A DNA stretch of 64,000 bases. Source: Vreelandella titanicae BH1 (lineage in GTDB: Bacteria > Pseudomonadota > Gammaproteobacteria > Pseudomonadales > Halomonadaceae). Within the stretch, counting starts at the first letter, position 1. The number at the start of each line of letters is the position of its first letter. The position numbers were made by a program, and so were the translations under genes. The stretch covers positions 930,001 through 994,000 of the forward strand of contig NZ_AOPO01000001.1 of the NCBI RefSeq assembly GCF_000336575.1, given 5' to 3'. Under the pieces are notes generated by a model that was given only the letters and a program-made list of their open reading frames with translations, was not told the DNA's origin and made no database searches. This document shows positions 50,764-60,489 of the stretch, in pieces.

Positions 50764-50795
50764 ATAAAAAAAGCCCAGCCGTTAGGGCTGGGCTT
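50764..50795 (-). terminator. glyS terminator
   Basis: AAGCCCAGCC (50771-50780) pairs with GGCTGGGCTT (50786-50795) over a 5-nt loop. On the minus strand the stem is followed by TTTTTATTG. It lies 26 bp after the glyS stop. Confidence 0.92.
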
Positions 50796-50820
50796 GGATT
50801 TGCGATCCATTAGTCGACGA

Positions 50821-52887
50821 CTACTGAGGGAGCAGCGAAATATCGGCGACTTCTAAAAACAGCGCTTGAAGGCTTGCAAGAAGCGCTAACCGATTACGCT
50901 GAATAGCCGGGTCATCCGCCATCACCATTACTTGGTCAAAGAAGGCATCCACTGGATCTCGCAGTGTGGCAAGTGCGTCGAGTGCACGCTGGTAGTCACC
51001 CGCAGCAAATAGGGGTGCCACCTGTGCTTGGCTACCTGTCACAGCGTCGAACAGTGCCCGCTCGGCATCTTCCTGCAGCAAGTGTTGATCGACCTGTGTG
51101 CTGCCGTCATGCTCCTGCTTGCTTAAAATATTCGAAACGCGCTTGTTAGCCGCCGCCAGCGCTGTGGCTTCGTCACGCTGGGCAAAGGCCTTCACAGCGC
51201 GCAGGCGGCGAGCGAAGTCGAGCGGGTTTGTGACTGGGCGCGCACGAACAGCAAGGTACATTTCTGCGCTGATGCCTTCATCCTGGCCCCAGGCGCGGAA
51301 GCGATCCAACATGTACGTCAGCACGTCCTCAACCAGCCCGTCAGCTTTGGGGAGGCCCGGGTGCTGCTCAGAGGCAACCGTAAGCAGCTCGCGCAGGTCA
51401 AGATCCAGCTCGCCTTTGACCAGAATGTTAAGCACGCCAATCGAAGCACGACGTAAAGCGAAAGGATCTTTCGCACCGGTTGGGCGTTGGCCTATCCCGA
51501 AGATGCCTACCAGGGTATCCAGTCGATCCGCCAGGGCTAATGCCTTGCCTGTAGCACTTTGGGGAATCGCATCAGTAGCAAAGCGGGGCAGGTACTGCTC
51601 TTCAAGGGCTTGGGCAACCTCCGCGGGTTCGCCATCTTGCTGCGCATAGTAGCGTCCCATAATGCCCTGAAGTTCAGGGAATTCGAGCACCATCTCCGTC
51701 ACAAGGTCGCACTTGGCGAATGCCACGGCGCGCTGAGCGTGAGCCACGTCGCCATTGATACGTTCGGCAATAAATGTCGCAATAACCGAACTGCGGCGAG
51801 CTTTATCCGCCAGGGTGCCTAGCTGCTGCTGGAATACCACGCTCTCTAACTGTGGGATGCGTGACGCTAATGTGTACTTGCGATCGGTGTCGTAGAAAAA
51901 CGCTGCATCGGCTAAGCGCGGACGAATGACTTTCTCGTTACCGGCAATGACCTGGTCGGGGTCAGCGCTGTCGATATTGGCAATGGTGATAAATAGCGGT
52001 TTCAGCTTGCCAGCGTCGTCCAACAGGTGAAAATATTTCTGGTTAGCCTTCATCGAAGAGATCAAGCACTCGGCGGGCACTTCCAGAAAGCGCTCATCAA
52101 AGCTCCCGGTAAGGGCGACTGGCCATTCCACCAAGCCGCTCACTTCTACCAGAAGCTCTTCGTCGATAACCGCATTGGCCTCCTGCACTTCGGCCTCTGC
52201 TAATACCTGTTCGCGGATGCGCTCGCGGCGTTGCTCACGATCCACCAGTACATAGGCATTTTCCAGCGTAGCCACATACTCATCAGCGTGCGCCAACTGA
52301 ATGGCATCAGGGGCGTGGAAGCGGTGACCGTAGGTCGTGCAGCTAGCCTCTAGGCCAAGTGCCTCGGCGGCCACTACGTCGCTACCGTAAATGGCTACCA
52401 GCCAATGAACGGGACGGGAAAACTCAACCCGTGAAGCGCCCCAGCGCATGTTTTTAGGCACAGGGAGGGTGCTGATTGATTTGCGGATAATCTCAGGCAG
52501 CAGCGCTTGAATAGATTCTCCCTGCTGCTGCTCACGAAAACCTAACCAAGTACCTTTATCGGTTTCTAAATGAATCAGCTCGTCGACGCTTACACCGCAA
52601 GAGCGGGCAAAGCCTTCCGCGGCTTTAGTGGCAACGCCATCCTTAAAGGCAGCCGCCAGCGCTGGGCCACGGCGCTCAACGTCACGATCAGGCTGTTTGT
52701 CGGCCAGTTCATGCACCTGTACCGCTAAACGCCGTGGTGTCGCAAAAGCGGTAACGTTGGTGAAGGGAACATCGGCTTCTTGCAGGCCTTTCTCGATGCT
52801 CGCGGCGAACGCATCGGAAAGAGCGTCCAGGGCCGTGGGCGGCAGCTCTTCTGCACCTAGTTCTAGTAAAAGCGTATTAACAGCCAT
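50821..52887 (-). CDS. glyS: Glycine--tRNA ligase beta subunit
   Basis: This is the beta subunit of the heterotetrameric bacterial glycyl-tRNA synthetase. It has 688 residues, close to the 689 of E. coli. LLLELGAEELPP at the N-terminus, the MRWG and RPVHWLVAIYG stretches, and the C-terminal anticodon-binding region with DPVDAFFDQVMVM are typical. Its start overlaps the glyQ stop by one base (TAATG), so the two subunits are made together. Confidence 0.97.
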   Translation of the reverse strand: MAVNTLLLELGAEELPPTALDALSDAFAASIEKGLQEADVPFTNVTAFATPRRLAVQVHELADKQPDRDVERRGPALAAAFKDGVATKAAEGFARSCGVSVDELIHLETDKGTWLGFREQQQGESIQALLPEIIRKSISTLPVPKNMRWGASRVEFSRPVHWLVAIYGSDVVAAEALGLEASCTTYGHRFHAPDAIQLAHADEYVATLENAYVLVDREQRRERIREQVLAEAEVQEANAVIDEELLVEVSGLVEWPVALTGSFDERFLEVPAECLISSMKANQKYFHLLDDAGKLKPLFITIANIDSADPDQVIAGNEKVIRPRLADAAFFYDTDRKYTLASRIPQLESVVFQQQLGTLADKARRSSVIATFIAERINGDVAHAQRAVAFAKCDLVTEMVLEFPELQGIMGRYYAQQDGEPAEVAQALEEQYLPRFATDAIPQSATGKALALADRLDTLVGIFGIGQRPTGAKDPFALRRASIGVLNILVKGELDLDLRELLTVASEQHPGLPKADGLVEDVLTYMLDRFRAWGQDEGISAEMYLAVRARPVTNPLDFARRLRAVKAFAQRDEATALAAANKRVSNILSKQEHDGSTQVDQHLLQEDAERALFDAVTGSQAQVAPLFAAGDYQRALDALATLRDPVDAFFDQVMVMADDPAIQRNRLALLASLQALFLEVADISLLPQ

Positions 52888-53846
52888 TAGTCGTCTCCCT
52901 GATCGGCGAGTAGTTCGCGGCGAAGTATTTCTGGCGCCATGGGGAAACCTTCGGCCTTACGCGACTCAAAGTAAGCAGTGGCGACATCCCGGGCCATAGT
53001 GCGAACGCGCAGGATAAAGCGCTGACGCTCGGTGACCGAGATAGCGTGACGGGCATCTAATAGGTTGAACGTGTGTGATGCCTTCAGGACTTGTTCGTAG
53101 GCCGGCAGCGGCAGGCTGGCAGCGAGCAGCTTGCTGCACTCTTTTTCCTGATGGTCAAAGTTAGCAAATAGCTGATCGACATCGGCATGTTCGAAATTGT
53201 AGGCGGACTGTTCGCGCTCGTTTTGCAGATAGACATCGCCATAAGTCACTTTGCTGCCATCGGGGGCAATGGCCCAGACGAGGTCATACACACTGTCGAC
53301 GTCCTGCAGGTACATGGCGATGCGCTCAAGCCCATAGGTCAGTTCGCCGGTGACCGGATAGCATTCGATGCCACCGGCCTGCTGAAAGTAGGTAAACTGG
53401 GTCACTTCCATGCCGTTTAACCAGATTTCCCAGCCCAGGCCCCAGGCGCCCAAAGTAGGAGATTCCCAGTTATCTTCGACAAAGCGCACATCGTGAACCA
53501 GCGGATCAAGACCCAGGCGTTTGAGTGAGCCCAGGTAGAGATCCTGCAAGTTGCTTGGCGATGGCTTCATCACCACCTGGAATTGGTAGTAGTGCTGAAG
53601 GCGGTTAGGGTTCTCGCCATAGCGGCCGTCAGTAGGGCGGCGGGAAGGCTGTACATAGGCAGCATTCCAGGTTTCGGGACCAATCGCCCGCAGGAAGGTA
53701 GCGGGGTGGAAGGTGCCCGCGCCGACTTCCATATCGAGCGGCTGAAGGATGACACAACCCTGTTCTGCCCAGTACTGCTGCAGAGCAAGGATCAAGCCTT
53801 GAAAGGTCGACACATCGGGTGTCGATTGGTTTGTCGAGACACTCAT
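52887..53846 (-). CDS. glyQ: Glycine--tRNA ligase alpha subunit
   Basis: This is the catalytic alpha subunit that activates glycine. From the ATG at 53846 (MSVSTNQ) it is 319 residues; a second ATG at 53876 would add 10 residues. [39 protein letters not shown] and [20 protein letters not shown] are near-invariant in the family. A TATACT at about 53883-53888 on the minus strand could be the -10 of its promoter. That would leave little or no leader for the upstream ATG and favours 53846. Confidence 0.95.
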   Translation of the reverse strand: MSVSTNQSTPDVSTFQGLILALQQYWAEQGCVILQPLDMEVGAGTFHPATFLRAIGPETWNAAYVQPSRRPTDGRYGENPNRLQHYYQFQVVMKPSPSNLQDLYLGSLKRLGLDPLVHDVRFVEDNWESPTLGAWGLGWEIWLNGMEVTQFTYFQQAGGIECYPVTGELTYGLERIAMYLQDVDSVYDLVWAIAPDGSKVTYGDVYLQNEREQSAYNFEHADVDQLFANFDHQEKECSKLLAASLPLPAYEQVLKASHTFNLLDARHAISVTERQRFILRVRTMARDVATAYFESRKAEGFPMAPEILRRELLADQGDD

Positions 53847-53955
53847 CGCGGAAAGCACCGTTGGCCATGAATTCATAAGGCGTCAAGTATACAATCCTAG
53901 GCAGATGGGTTATAGGCACGTATGCCAACAAGCTGCTTTAGGTAAGGAGAACAGT

Positions 53956-54912
53956 ATGATTGTGGTAACAGGCGGTGCCGGTTTTATCGGGGCCAACATA
54001 GTTAAAGCATTGAACGCCCGCGGTCGAAACGATGTGATGGTCGTTGACGATCTACGCGATGGTACCAAATTCGTCAATTTAGCCGACTGCACGCTGGCTG
54101 ATTATCTCGATAAAGATGATTTCCTCGCCAGGGTAAAAGCTGCCCTGCGCGGTGAAAGCGTCGAGCTACCTAAAATCGATGCTATTTTCCATGAAGGCGC
54201 CTGCTCGGATACTACCGAATGGGATGGCCACTACATGATGGAGAATAACTTCGAGTACTCCAAAGTGCTGCTTAATTACTGCGAGCAGCAGAGTATTCCT
54301 TTTTTATACGCCTCGTCAGCCGCCACCTATGGCGGCAGCGAGGTATTTAAAGAGGTACCCGAATGCGAAAAGCCGCTTAACGTTTACGGCTATTCCAAGC
54401 TGCTGTTTGATCAGCACGTGCGTTCGCGCTGGAGCGAGTTAACCACTCAAGTAGTGGGCTTTCGTTACTTTAATGTCTATGGCCCCCGTGAACAGCACAA
54501 GGGCAAAATGGCCAGTGTGGCCTATCACAACCACTTGCAAATTCGTAATGGTGAAACGCTCAAGCTGTTTGGCGGCTATGACGGCTACGAGGCAGGCATG
54601 CAGAGTCGTGACTTTGTTTATGTGGGCGATGTAGTCGATGTGAATCTTTGGTTTTTGGATCATCCTGACAAGTCAGGAATCTTCAATCTTGGCACTGGTC
54701 GGGCTGAACCTTTTAAAGCCATTGGCGAGGCGGTTATCGACTTTTACGGTAAAGGTGAGATCGACTACATTGCCTTCCCCGAAGAACTCAAAGGACGCTA
54801 TCAGAGCTATACCCGAGCTGACATTGGTCAGCTACGTGAGAGCGGCTGCGATGTTGAGTTTAAAACCGTTGCTCAAGGGGTGAAGGCCTACTTGGGGTGG
54901 TTAAATGGCTAA
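53956..54912 (+). CDS. hldD: ADP-L-glycero-D-manno-heptose-6-epimerase
   Basis: HldD (RfaD) epimerises ADP-D,D-heptose to the L,D form used in the LPS inner core. The 318-residue protein is a short-chain dehydrogenase-like epimerase. It has the NADP-binding [11 protein letters not shown] at the N-terminus, [10 protein letters not shown], and the YGYSK catalytic pair. The start is the ATG at 53956, which follows TAAGGAG. It overlaps waaF by 8 bp and is divergent from glyQ. Confidence 0.95.
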   Translation: MIVVTGGAGFIGANIVKALNARGRNDVMVVDDLRDGTKFVNLADCTLADYLDKDDFLARVKAALRGESVELPKIDAIFHEGACSDTTEWDGHYMMENNFEYSKVLLNYCEQQSIPFLYASSAATYGGSEVFKEVPECEKPLNVYGYSKLLFDQHVRSRWSELTTQVVGFRYFNVYGPREQHKGKMASVAYHNHLQIRNGETLKLFGGYDGYEAGMQSRDFVYVGDVVDVNLWFLDHPDKSGIFNLGTGRAEPFKAIGEAVIDFYGKGEIDYIAFPEELKGRYQSYTRADIGQLRESGCDVEFKTVAQGVKAYLGWLNG

Positions 54913-55948
54913 TTCAGCTCAGCGCTTGCTGGTGATTGGCCCTTCGTGGGTCGGTGACATGGTCATGGCACAAAGCCTGTTTATGACCTTAAAAGCCCGC
55001 CAGCCAGGCGCGACGATAGGGGTGGTTGCACCAAAGTGGTCACAGCCTATTTTAGAGCGTATGCCCGAAGTGGATGAAGTGCTGCCGCTGGCAGTGGGGC
55101 ACGGTGAATTTGGCTTGGCCAGCCGCCGTGAACTGGCCAACCGTTTGCGTGGCCGTTTTGACCGAGCCATTGTCTTGCCACGCTCTTGGAAGGCAGCGCT
55201 GGTGCCCTTTATGGCGCGCATTCCTGAACGCATAGGCTTTTTAGGCGAACACCGCTATGGGCTTCTCAAGGAGCGCCGCAAACTCGATAAACAGGTGCTG
55301 GATCAAACGGTAAAGCGCTTTGTATCGCTCGGCCTGCCTCTGGAAGAAGCGGCTAGCGGCGCCTTTGCGCTGCCCAAACCGAGACTGCAGATTGACCGTG
55401 ATAACTTGGTCAATTTGCGGCTAACTCACTCGCTTTCTTCGCGCACGGCGATTGGTATGATGCCGGGCGCTGAATACGGTCCCGCCAAGCAGTGGCCGGT
55501 CAGCTACTTTCACAGCTTAGCCAAACGGCTGGTGGAAGAGGGTTTTGAAGTACGCGTACTCGGGGGGGCAAAGGATCACCCGGCGGGCGAGGAGATCACA
55601 CAGGGGCTTTCCCATGCCCATAACCTGTGTGGTAAGACGCAGCTGGCTGATGCGGTCGATCTGTTGGCGGATTGCCGGCAGGTAGTCACCAACGACTCGG
55701 GGTTAATGCATGTGGCTGCAGCGGTAGGTGTTCGTGTCCATGCGCTGTATGGCTCCTCATCGCCCGCCTACACGCCGCCGCTGACTGATAACGCCGTCAT
55801 TCACTACCTAGCGCTCTCTTGCTCTCCTTGCTTTCAGCGTACCTGCCCATTGGGGCATACCAATTGCTTGAATCTGCTCAGCGTTGAGCAAGTCTACCAA
55901 CAGATTCACGCGGCTCATCAGTGGGAGAGCGTGATCGTTAATGGATGA
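54905..55948 (+). CDS. waaF: ADP-heptose--LPS heptosyltransferase II
   Basis: WaaF adds the second heptose to the LPS inner core at the inner membrane. The 347-residue GT9 protein begins [19 protein letters not shown]. It has [14 protein letters not shown] and the nucleotide-sugar site [16 protein letters not shown]. WaaF is preferred over WaaC because of these motifs and the pairing with hldD, but the sequence alone does not fully settle this. Its stop codon overlaps the end of the convergent sulfatase-fold gene by 11 bp. Confidence 0.9.
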   Translation: MANSAQRLLVIGPSWVGDMVMAQSLFMTLKARQPGATIGVVAPKWSQPILERMPEVDEVLPLAVGHGEFGLASRRELANRLRGRFDRAIVLPRSWKAALVPFMARIPERIGFLGEHRYGLLKERRKLDKQVLDQTVKRFVSLGLPLEEAASGAFALPKPRLQIDRDNLVNLRLTHSLSSRTAIGMMPGAEYGPAKQWPVSYFHSLAKRLVEEGFEVRVLGGAKDHPAGEEITQGLSHAHNLCGKTQLADAVDLLADCRQVVTNDSGLMHVAAAVGVRVHALYGSSSPAYTPPLTDNAVIHYLALSCSPCFQRTCPLGHTNCLNLLSVEQVYQQIHAAHQWESVIVNG

Positions 55949-57560
55949 GCTCGACTTCGTCTGCCGCGTCAGCAGGCGTCTCTAGGGTTTGCTCTTGAGT
56001 AACTTCTTGAGAAGGCTCGTCGGACTCACGCCGCTGAGGGGATATGCCCTCCCAAAGGCGGTGCTGAAGCGCCGTCTCTTCCCGTAAACGCTCATTAAGC
56101 ACTTCGATACCGTGGGCCTCTACCAGCGTACGATTATTACTGAAAAGCGAAGTGCCCAATCCAGCGCGGTCGCGCTCTAAACTAAAGCCCAGCGCATCGA
56201 GTATCGTGGGGAAAACATCCAGCATGGTAGCGTCTCGGCGAATACGCTGTGGCTCGATATCGTTGCCGAGCATTATCAGCGTGTTGTCGCGGTCTAGCGC
56301 GGTCAATTGATCCCACACAGAAACGCGCATCGTCAGATGGTCGCTCAGTATGACCACCAAGGTATTATCGAGAAGACCCTCAGAATCCAACCGTTCAACC
56401 AAATCTTGAGCCAGCCAAGTCGCGCATTCCACCGAATAAAGAATATCCTGGCCGTCAAACTCTCCTTGACGTTCCACGCACGACTGGGAGGGATAACCAT
56501 TAGGCGCATGACCCGCCAGATTGAGGCTAATTACACCCCAGGGGCCGCTATTCTGGCTATCTAAATGCCGGATCTCATCGGCGGTGATGTCATACAGCGT
56601 GTCGTCATACAGGCCCCAGCTATTTACATACTCAGGATTCTCTAGCAGGGGCTCTAAATCTTCACGTCCTTTCACCGTATCGAATTGGTGGCCGCGATAG
56701 AATAGTCCTTTACCCGCGAATTGTGTGCTAGCACCGCCTAGATAGCTTAGTTGGTAGCCCTGTGCAGCAAGAATGTCGCCGAGACAATCGACCCCGGGAA
56801 CAACCTTGGAAAGAGGCTCGAACTGGCTGTCGTGAAGGAGTCCAGCAGGCATCAATGGCACGCCGCACTGGCTGGCAATCATGCCCGCCATTGTCCAGCC
56901 CGTATTATCCATCTGGCGCACGCCCTCAAAAACGGCACCTCGTTCCCCTAGGGCGTTGAGACTGGCGTAGGCATCCCCAAATATGTCATTAGAGTAGGTA
57001 CGCTCTATGCTTTCCAAATACAGAATGAGTAAGTTAGGGGCGTCCCTAAGTTCCTCGGCAGGGGGCGGCTTGTAGCGTCGATCCAGCCAGGCGCCGTCAT
57101 CAGTGACAATGGCCGCGCTGCGTTGGCTTATGCCATAAAGTAGCGGGTTGCTAGCCAATAATATAATAGCGAAAAAGCGCTCGGCTAACCGCCAGCGCTG
57201 GTCGTGGCGTGATAGCCACGTCACGGCCGCCAGTACGCCAATCATTATTAACGTATAGAGCACCGCGGAAATCATTTTGCCTGCGCCACCATGCTTGGCT
57301 ATGCCTGCCTGGAGGTGAAAAAACACCGCACCCAAATCGACAATGCCAAAGCTGTCCGCCAAGTAAACGTACACACCCCAAAGACTTAACGGTACAAGCG
57401 ACCAGGGCCACATTTTACGATAGCGAGCATTGGCAGGCTGGCCCCAGCGCAGCTTAAGCCCCACACCAATCCATGCGGCCGCTACTAAAAATAGCGTCCA
57501 CCAGGGCAGACGGGTCATTACCGTGACCGTGTAACCCAGGCTGAGGCCAATTAGTGTCAA
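55938..57560 (-). CDS. OpgB-like phosphoglycerol transferase (sulfatase fold)
   Basis: This is a membrane enzyme of the LtaS/OpgB family, likely adding phosphoglycerol or a similar group to a periplasmic glucan or LPS. From a TTG at 57560 it is 540 residues; an ATG at 57518 is an alternative. Four or five hydrophobic segments (about 1-160) are followed by the sulfatase-like domain. Motifs shared with E. coli OpgB are LYLESIERTY, GWTMAGMIASQCGVPL with the predicted Thr nucleophile, YLGGASTQFAGKG, WGLYDDT and ILSDHLTM. It lacks about 220 residues of the OpgB C-terminal part. The frame stays open upstream of the TTG, so the true start is uncertain. Confidence 0.82.
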   Translation of the reverse strand: MTLIGLSLGYTVTVMTRLPWWTLFLVAAAWIGVGLKLRWGQPANARYRKMWPWSLVPLSLWGVYVYLADSFGIVDLGAVFFHLQAGIAKHGGAGKMISAVLYTLIMIGVLAAVTWLSRHDQRWRLAERFFAIILLASNPLLYGISQRSAAIVTDDGAWLDRRYKPPPAEELRDAPNLLILYLESIERTYSNDIFGDAYASLNALGERGAVFEGVRQMDNTGWTMAGMIASQCGVPLMPAGLLHDSQFEPLSKVVPGVDCLGDILAAQGYQLSYLGGASTQFAGKGLFYRGHQFDTVKGREDLEPLLENPEYVNSWGLYDDTLYDITADEIRHLDSQNSGPWGVISLNLAGHAPNGYPSQSCVERQGEFDGQDILYSVECATWLAQDLVERLDSEGLLDNTLVVILSDHLTMRVSVWDQLTALDRDNTLIMLGNDIEPQRIRRDATMLDVFPTILDALGFSLERDRAGLGTSLFSNNRTLVEAHGIEVLNERLREETALQHRLWEGISPQRRESDEPSQEVTQEQTLETPADAADEVELIH

Positions 57561-57688
57561 TGCAATGGTGGCTAGCCTAGCGGTATCCCATGCAATGAAA
57601 GAGCGATAACGTATGATGACATTTACCTAATATAAACAGTGAAAAAGGGGACACTACAGAAAATTGATAGCTCTGATGATAACGGCTA

Positions 57689-58666
57689 CTACGGGAGAAG
57701 TTGATGGGTGCGCTCGAAATATTTCTGCATAACCAAAAGACCCATCAAGCGTTCTTTATCAGCATTCATAAATTGAGCGAAGTAGCGGTTAGCATTACCG
57801 ATAATTTTTTTTGCCGCCACGGGGTTTTCAAGGTAATAGGTGACTTTCTCCTCAAGGTCTGAGTAATCATCTTTGAGCTGCACATAGTGATAGTCAGGTA
57901 ACAAAGTGCCTTCCATAAACCATGTTTCAAAGCGCGGTTGTCGCATAAAACAGAGTGAATTAGAGGCCATTATCCATTTGAGATTCGTTGCAACATCTTT
58001 GCCTTCGATACTGAGTACGAATTTATATTTCAGTTGCTCCAGTACCGACATAAATTGGCTATGCCAGGGCTGACCTTGCGCATTTTTGTGAATATCGCCC
58101 ACATTACATAGCGGGTGATCATAAAAGTCTCGAATGAATTGTCGCCGATGTTCTTGATGACAAGAACCACGCCATACCACAAGGTCAAGCTTGTCATCAT
58201 AGCGGTGAGGGTCTTTCACCGTGTAGTAATGACGAACACGGTTTAACTTAAGTAAAACTGAGTTTTGATTGTGGTCATTAATGGGCCGGCTTTTCACTAA
58301 GGTAGGTGCATCCGGCACGGTGGTTACATCACCAAAGCGATGGCAGAAGCGTAGTTCAGGCGGAAAATAGCGCAGCACACTGAGCAAATCCAAGTAATAA
58401 GTGCCGCTTTTCTCGCGTTTGAAAATAGATAAACTTATAGCCTCCTTAGGCAGTTCAACGTTGTTTTCCAGTTGATTACAGTAGTTAACTCGGAGAAGTA
58501 ACTGCTGCTGCTCCTCTTTTGACAATTGCTTTAATGAGCGAAGTAAATTTAATCTTTGCCGTTGCAGAAACGTACTGGGAATTAGGCGGTGAACGGTATG
58601 TTGCGCATAAAAGCCTAGTTTATGAAGATTTTTATGCGCTTTTGCAGAAGCTGCAAGCATAATCAT
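57689..58666 (-). CDS. GT90/CAP10-type glycosyltransferase (LpsA-like)
   Basis: This is a predicted LPS glycosyltransferase with a CAP10 (glycosyltransferase family 90) domain. It has 325 residues. The domain covers about 100-320 and includes LVWRGSCHQEHRR, KYKFVLSIEGKDVATNLKWI and SLCFMRQPRFETWFMEG, the usual CAP10 signatures. No signal peptide or membrane segment is seen, so it acts in the cytoplasm or at the membrane face. The start overlaps the previous stop as TAATG. Donor and acceptor sugars cannot be told. 128 bp separate it from the OpgB-like gene. Confidence 0.85.
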   Translation of the reverse strand: MIMLAASAKAHKNLHKLGFYAQHTVHRLIPSTFLQRQRLNLLRSLKQLSKEEQQQLLLRVNYCNQLENNVELPKEAISLSIFKREKSGTYYLDLLSVLRYFPPELRFCHRFGDVTTVPDAPTLVKSRPINDHNQNSVLLKLNRVRHYYTVKDPHRYDDKLDLVVWRGSCHQEHRRQFIRDFYDHPLCNVGDIHKNAQGQPWHSQFMSVLEQLKYKFVLSIEGKDVATNLKWIMASNSLCFMRQPRFETWFMEGTLLPDYHYVQLKDDYSDLEEKVTYYLENPVAAKKIIGNANRYFAQFMNADKERLMGLLVMQKYFERTHQLLP

Positions 58667-59703
58667 TAACTCACTATTGTTTGATAGAGGTGCCAGTACG
58701 CTGCAGTCATTGACTGAGGGCTATAATAATCTAAACGTTCAGTGGCTCCTTGGGCCAATCGTTGCCGAAGAGCGGGATCCTGCCTTAATCGCATAATGTC
58801 GTTAGCCAGTGCATCGGCGTCGCCGGACGGTATCAGCAACCCCGTTTGTTCGTGCTTGACGATATCGGGTATGCCGCCAACCTTGGTAGCAATGACAGGA
58901 ACGCCTAGCTGCATGACATCCAGCAGCACAGAGCCCAGGCCTTCATTGCGTGAAGGAAATGCAAACACATCCAGGCCAGCTAGATAGTCGGCAATATTGC
59001 TTTTAAATCCCAGCCAGGAAACATTGCTAAGTGACGAGGATTCTGCTTTTAGCGTTTCTGCATCTTCACCGTCACCTAGAAAAATAAACTGTATATCAGG
59101 CGCTTGATGCTCAAGCTTCTGCGCAGCCTGCAATAGCACTCGCTGACCTTTATGACGGTCAACCATGGCGCCTGCATGGCCGACCAAAAATTTATCGGCA
59201 AAATCATTGCGAAAACTTTTGGTCGCCTCAGGCGAGGGCGTTAAGCGCGCATAGGCACTGGGTATCAAGGTAACGTCGCCACACTGATTGTCTTCCAGCA
59301 GACGCTTTATGACGTGGGAGAGGGCAACCCTGGCGGATGCTTGAGAGTAACACTGCTGATTAAACCACTTACGTTTGACGGGCGAGTCGACACGGCGTGT
59401 AATTAAATAGGGCGTGCCTTTTAAACGGTAGTGTAAGTAAGCCCAATGAACGCCTTTTGCATCGTGGGCATGTACCAGCTGTGTCCCGCCGAGATCAAAA
59501 TGCCCCGCTAACTGGTGATTGGCTGCTTGAAAGTTGAGTCGCGCTACACTCTGCAGGTGCTGGCGCATGGGCGAGTCTCGACGGCAAACCAGCGTTTGTG
59601 CAATATCGTTTGGTGCATGCTCTGCTAACGTTTTAATTAATAACTCAGTTTGACGCTCTCCACCGCGAAAACCACGCGCCAAATTTACATGAGTAATATG
59701 CAT
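58666..59703 (-). CDS. GT4-family glycosyltransferase
   Basis: This is a predicted LPS or exopolysaccharide glycosyltransferase of the GT-B fold. It has 345 residues from the ATG at 59703. The acceptor-side ARGFRGGERQTELLIKTL and the donor-side DVFAFPSRNEGLGSVLLDVM (an E-x7-E type motif) followed by PVIATKVGGIPDIV define the GT4 family. The sugar is not predictable. It lies 3 bp after the GT2 gene and overlaps the GT90 gene by one base, all in one operon. Confidence 0.88.
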   Translation of the reverse strand: MHITHVNLARGFRGGERQTELLIKTLAEHAPNDIAQTLVCRRDSPMRQHLQSVARLNFQAANHQLAGHFDLGGTQLVHAHDAKGVHWAYLHYRLKGTPYLITRRVDSPVKRKWFNQQCYSQASARVALSHVIKRLLEDNQCGDVTLIPSAYARLTPSPEATKSFRNDFADKFLVGHAGAMVDRHKGQRVLLQAAQKLEHQAPDIQFIFLGDGEDAETLKAESSSLSNVSWLGFKSNIADYLAGLDVFAFPSRNEGLGSVLLDVMQLGVPVIATKVGGIPDIVKHEQTGLLIPSGDADALANDIMRLRQDPALRQRLAQGATERLDYYSPQSMTAAYWHLYQTIVS

Positions 59704-59706
59704 CAA

Positions 59707-60489
59707 TCACCAAACCTTATTAAAGTCTTCCGCTTCAAGCACTTTGGGATCGCGTTGATATTCGAGTAGCTTGGCATACTTCAAGTAGCTATTGAGACCT
59801 GCGCTGATCGCAACGGTCATGCCGTCTACTCCGCCCATGAAGCCTCGCTGGAATATGTATTTGCGTACAAAGGCATTCAGGCCATGCGCAAACGGTGAAA
59901 AGGAGTTGGCCCGCTTCCCCTTTTGAAACATGATTTTGGCCGCACGACCGCTGAAGTTTCGCCCTGGCTTGGCAAATAACTGACCTAAGTTAGCAAAGGA
60001 GTAATGCACTATATCTGCGTTAAGTCGCTTGGGGTTGGCAGCCCCTATGCTGGCATGCTGTTTTACATCAGCAAAGCGAGCATGGTGCCGGTTGTAGAGC
60101 CGAATACAGTAATCGGGATACCAGCCACAGACTCTAATCCAGCGTGAGCCAATCATATTGCGGCGACGAAAGGCAAAGGCGTCATGCTCGGTTGCAGCTA
60201 GGTCTAGTTGTCCAATCGCTTCGACCATCTCTGGCGTTAGGCGTTCATCGGCGTCTAAGCTGAGCACCCAGTCGTACTTTACGTGCGCTAGCGCGATATT
60301 TTTTTGAACGCCGTCACCTAAATAGGCTTGTTGAACCACCTTGGCACCTAACTCACGCGCGATAGCGGTGGTGCGGTCTTGGCTGCCTGAATCCACCACA
60401 ACGATGTCTTCACATACTTGGCGAGCGGAAGCAATACAGTCCGCAATATTGGCTTCTTCGTTAAAGGTAATAATATTAGCCGATATCAT
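59707..60489 (-). CDS. GT2-family LPS core glycosyltransferase (WaaE/KdtX-like)
   Basis: This is a GT-A fold transferase resembling WaaE/KdtX, which adds glucose to the LPS inner core in Klebsiella, Serratia and relatives. The product is 260 residues from the ATG at 60489. MISANIITFNEEANIADCI, VVVDSGSQDRT, QAYLGDGVQKN and the DxD-like LSLDADERLTPEM are diagnostic. The start overlaps the upstream gene's stop as ATGA. Its exact linkage is inferred from the family. Confidence 0.88.
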   Translation of the reverse strand: MISANIITFNEEANIADCIASARQVCEDIVVVDSGSQDRTTAIARELGAKVVQQAYLGDGVQKNIALAHVKYDWVLSLDADERLTPEMVEAIGQLDLAATEHDAFAFRRRNMIGSRWIRVCGWYPDYCIRLYNRHHARFADVKQHASIGAANPKRLNADIVHYSFANLGQLFAKPGRNFSGRAAKIMFQKGKRANSFSPFAHGLNAFVRKYIFQRGFMGGVDGMTVAISAGLNSYLKYAKLLEYQRDPKVLEAEDFNKVW

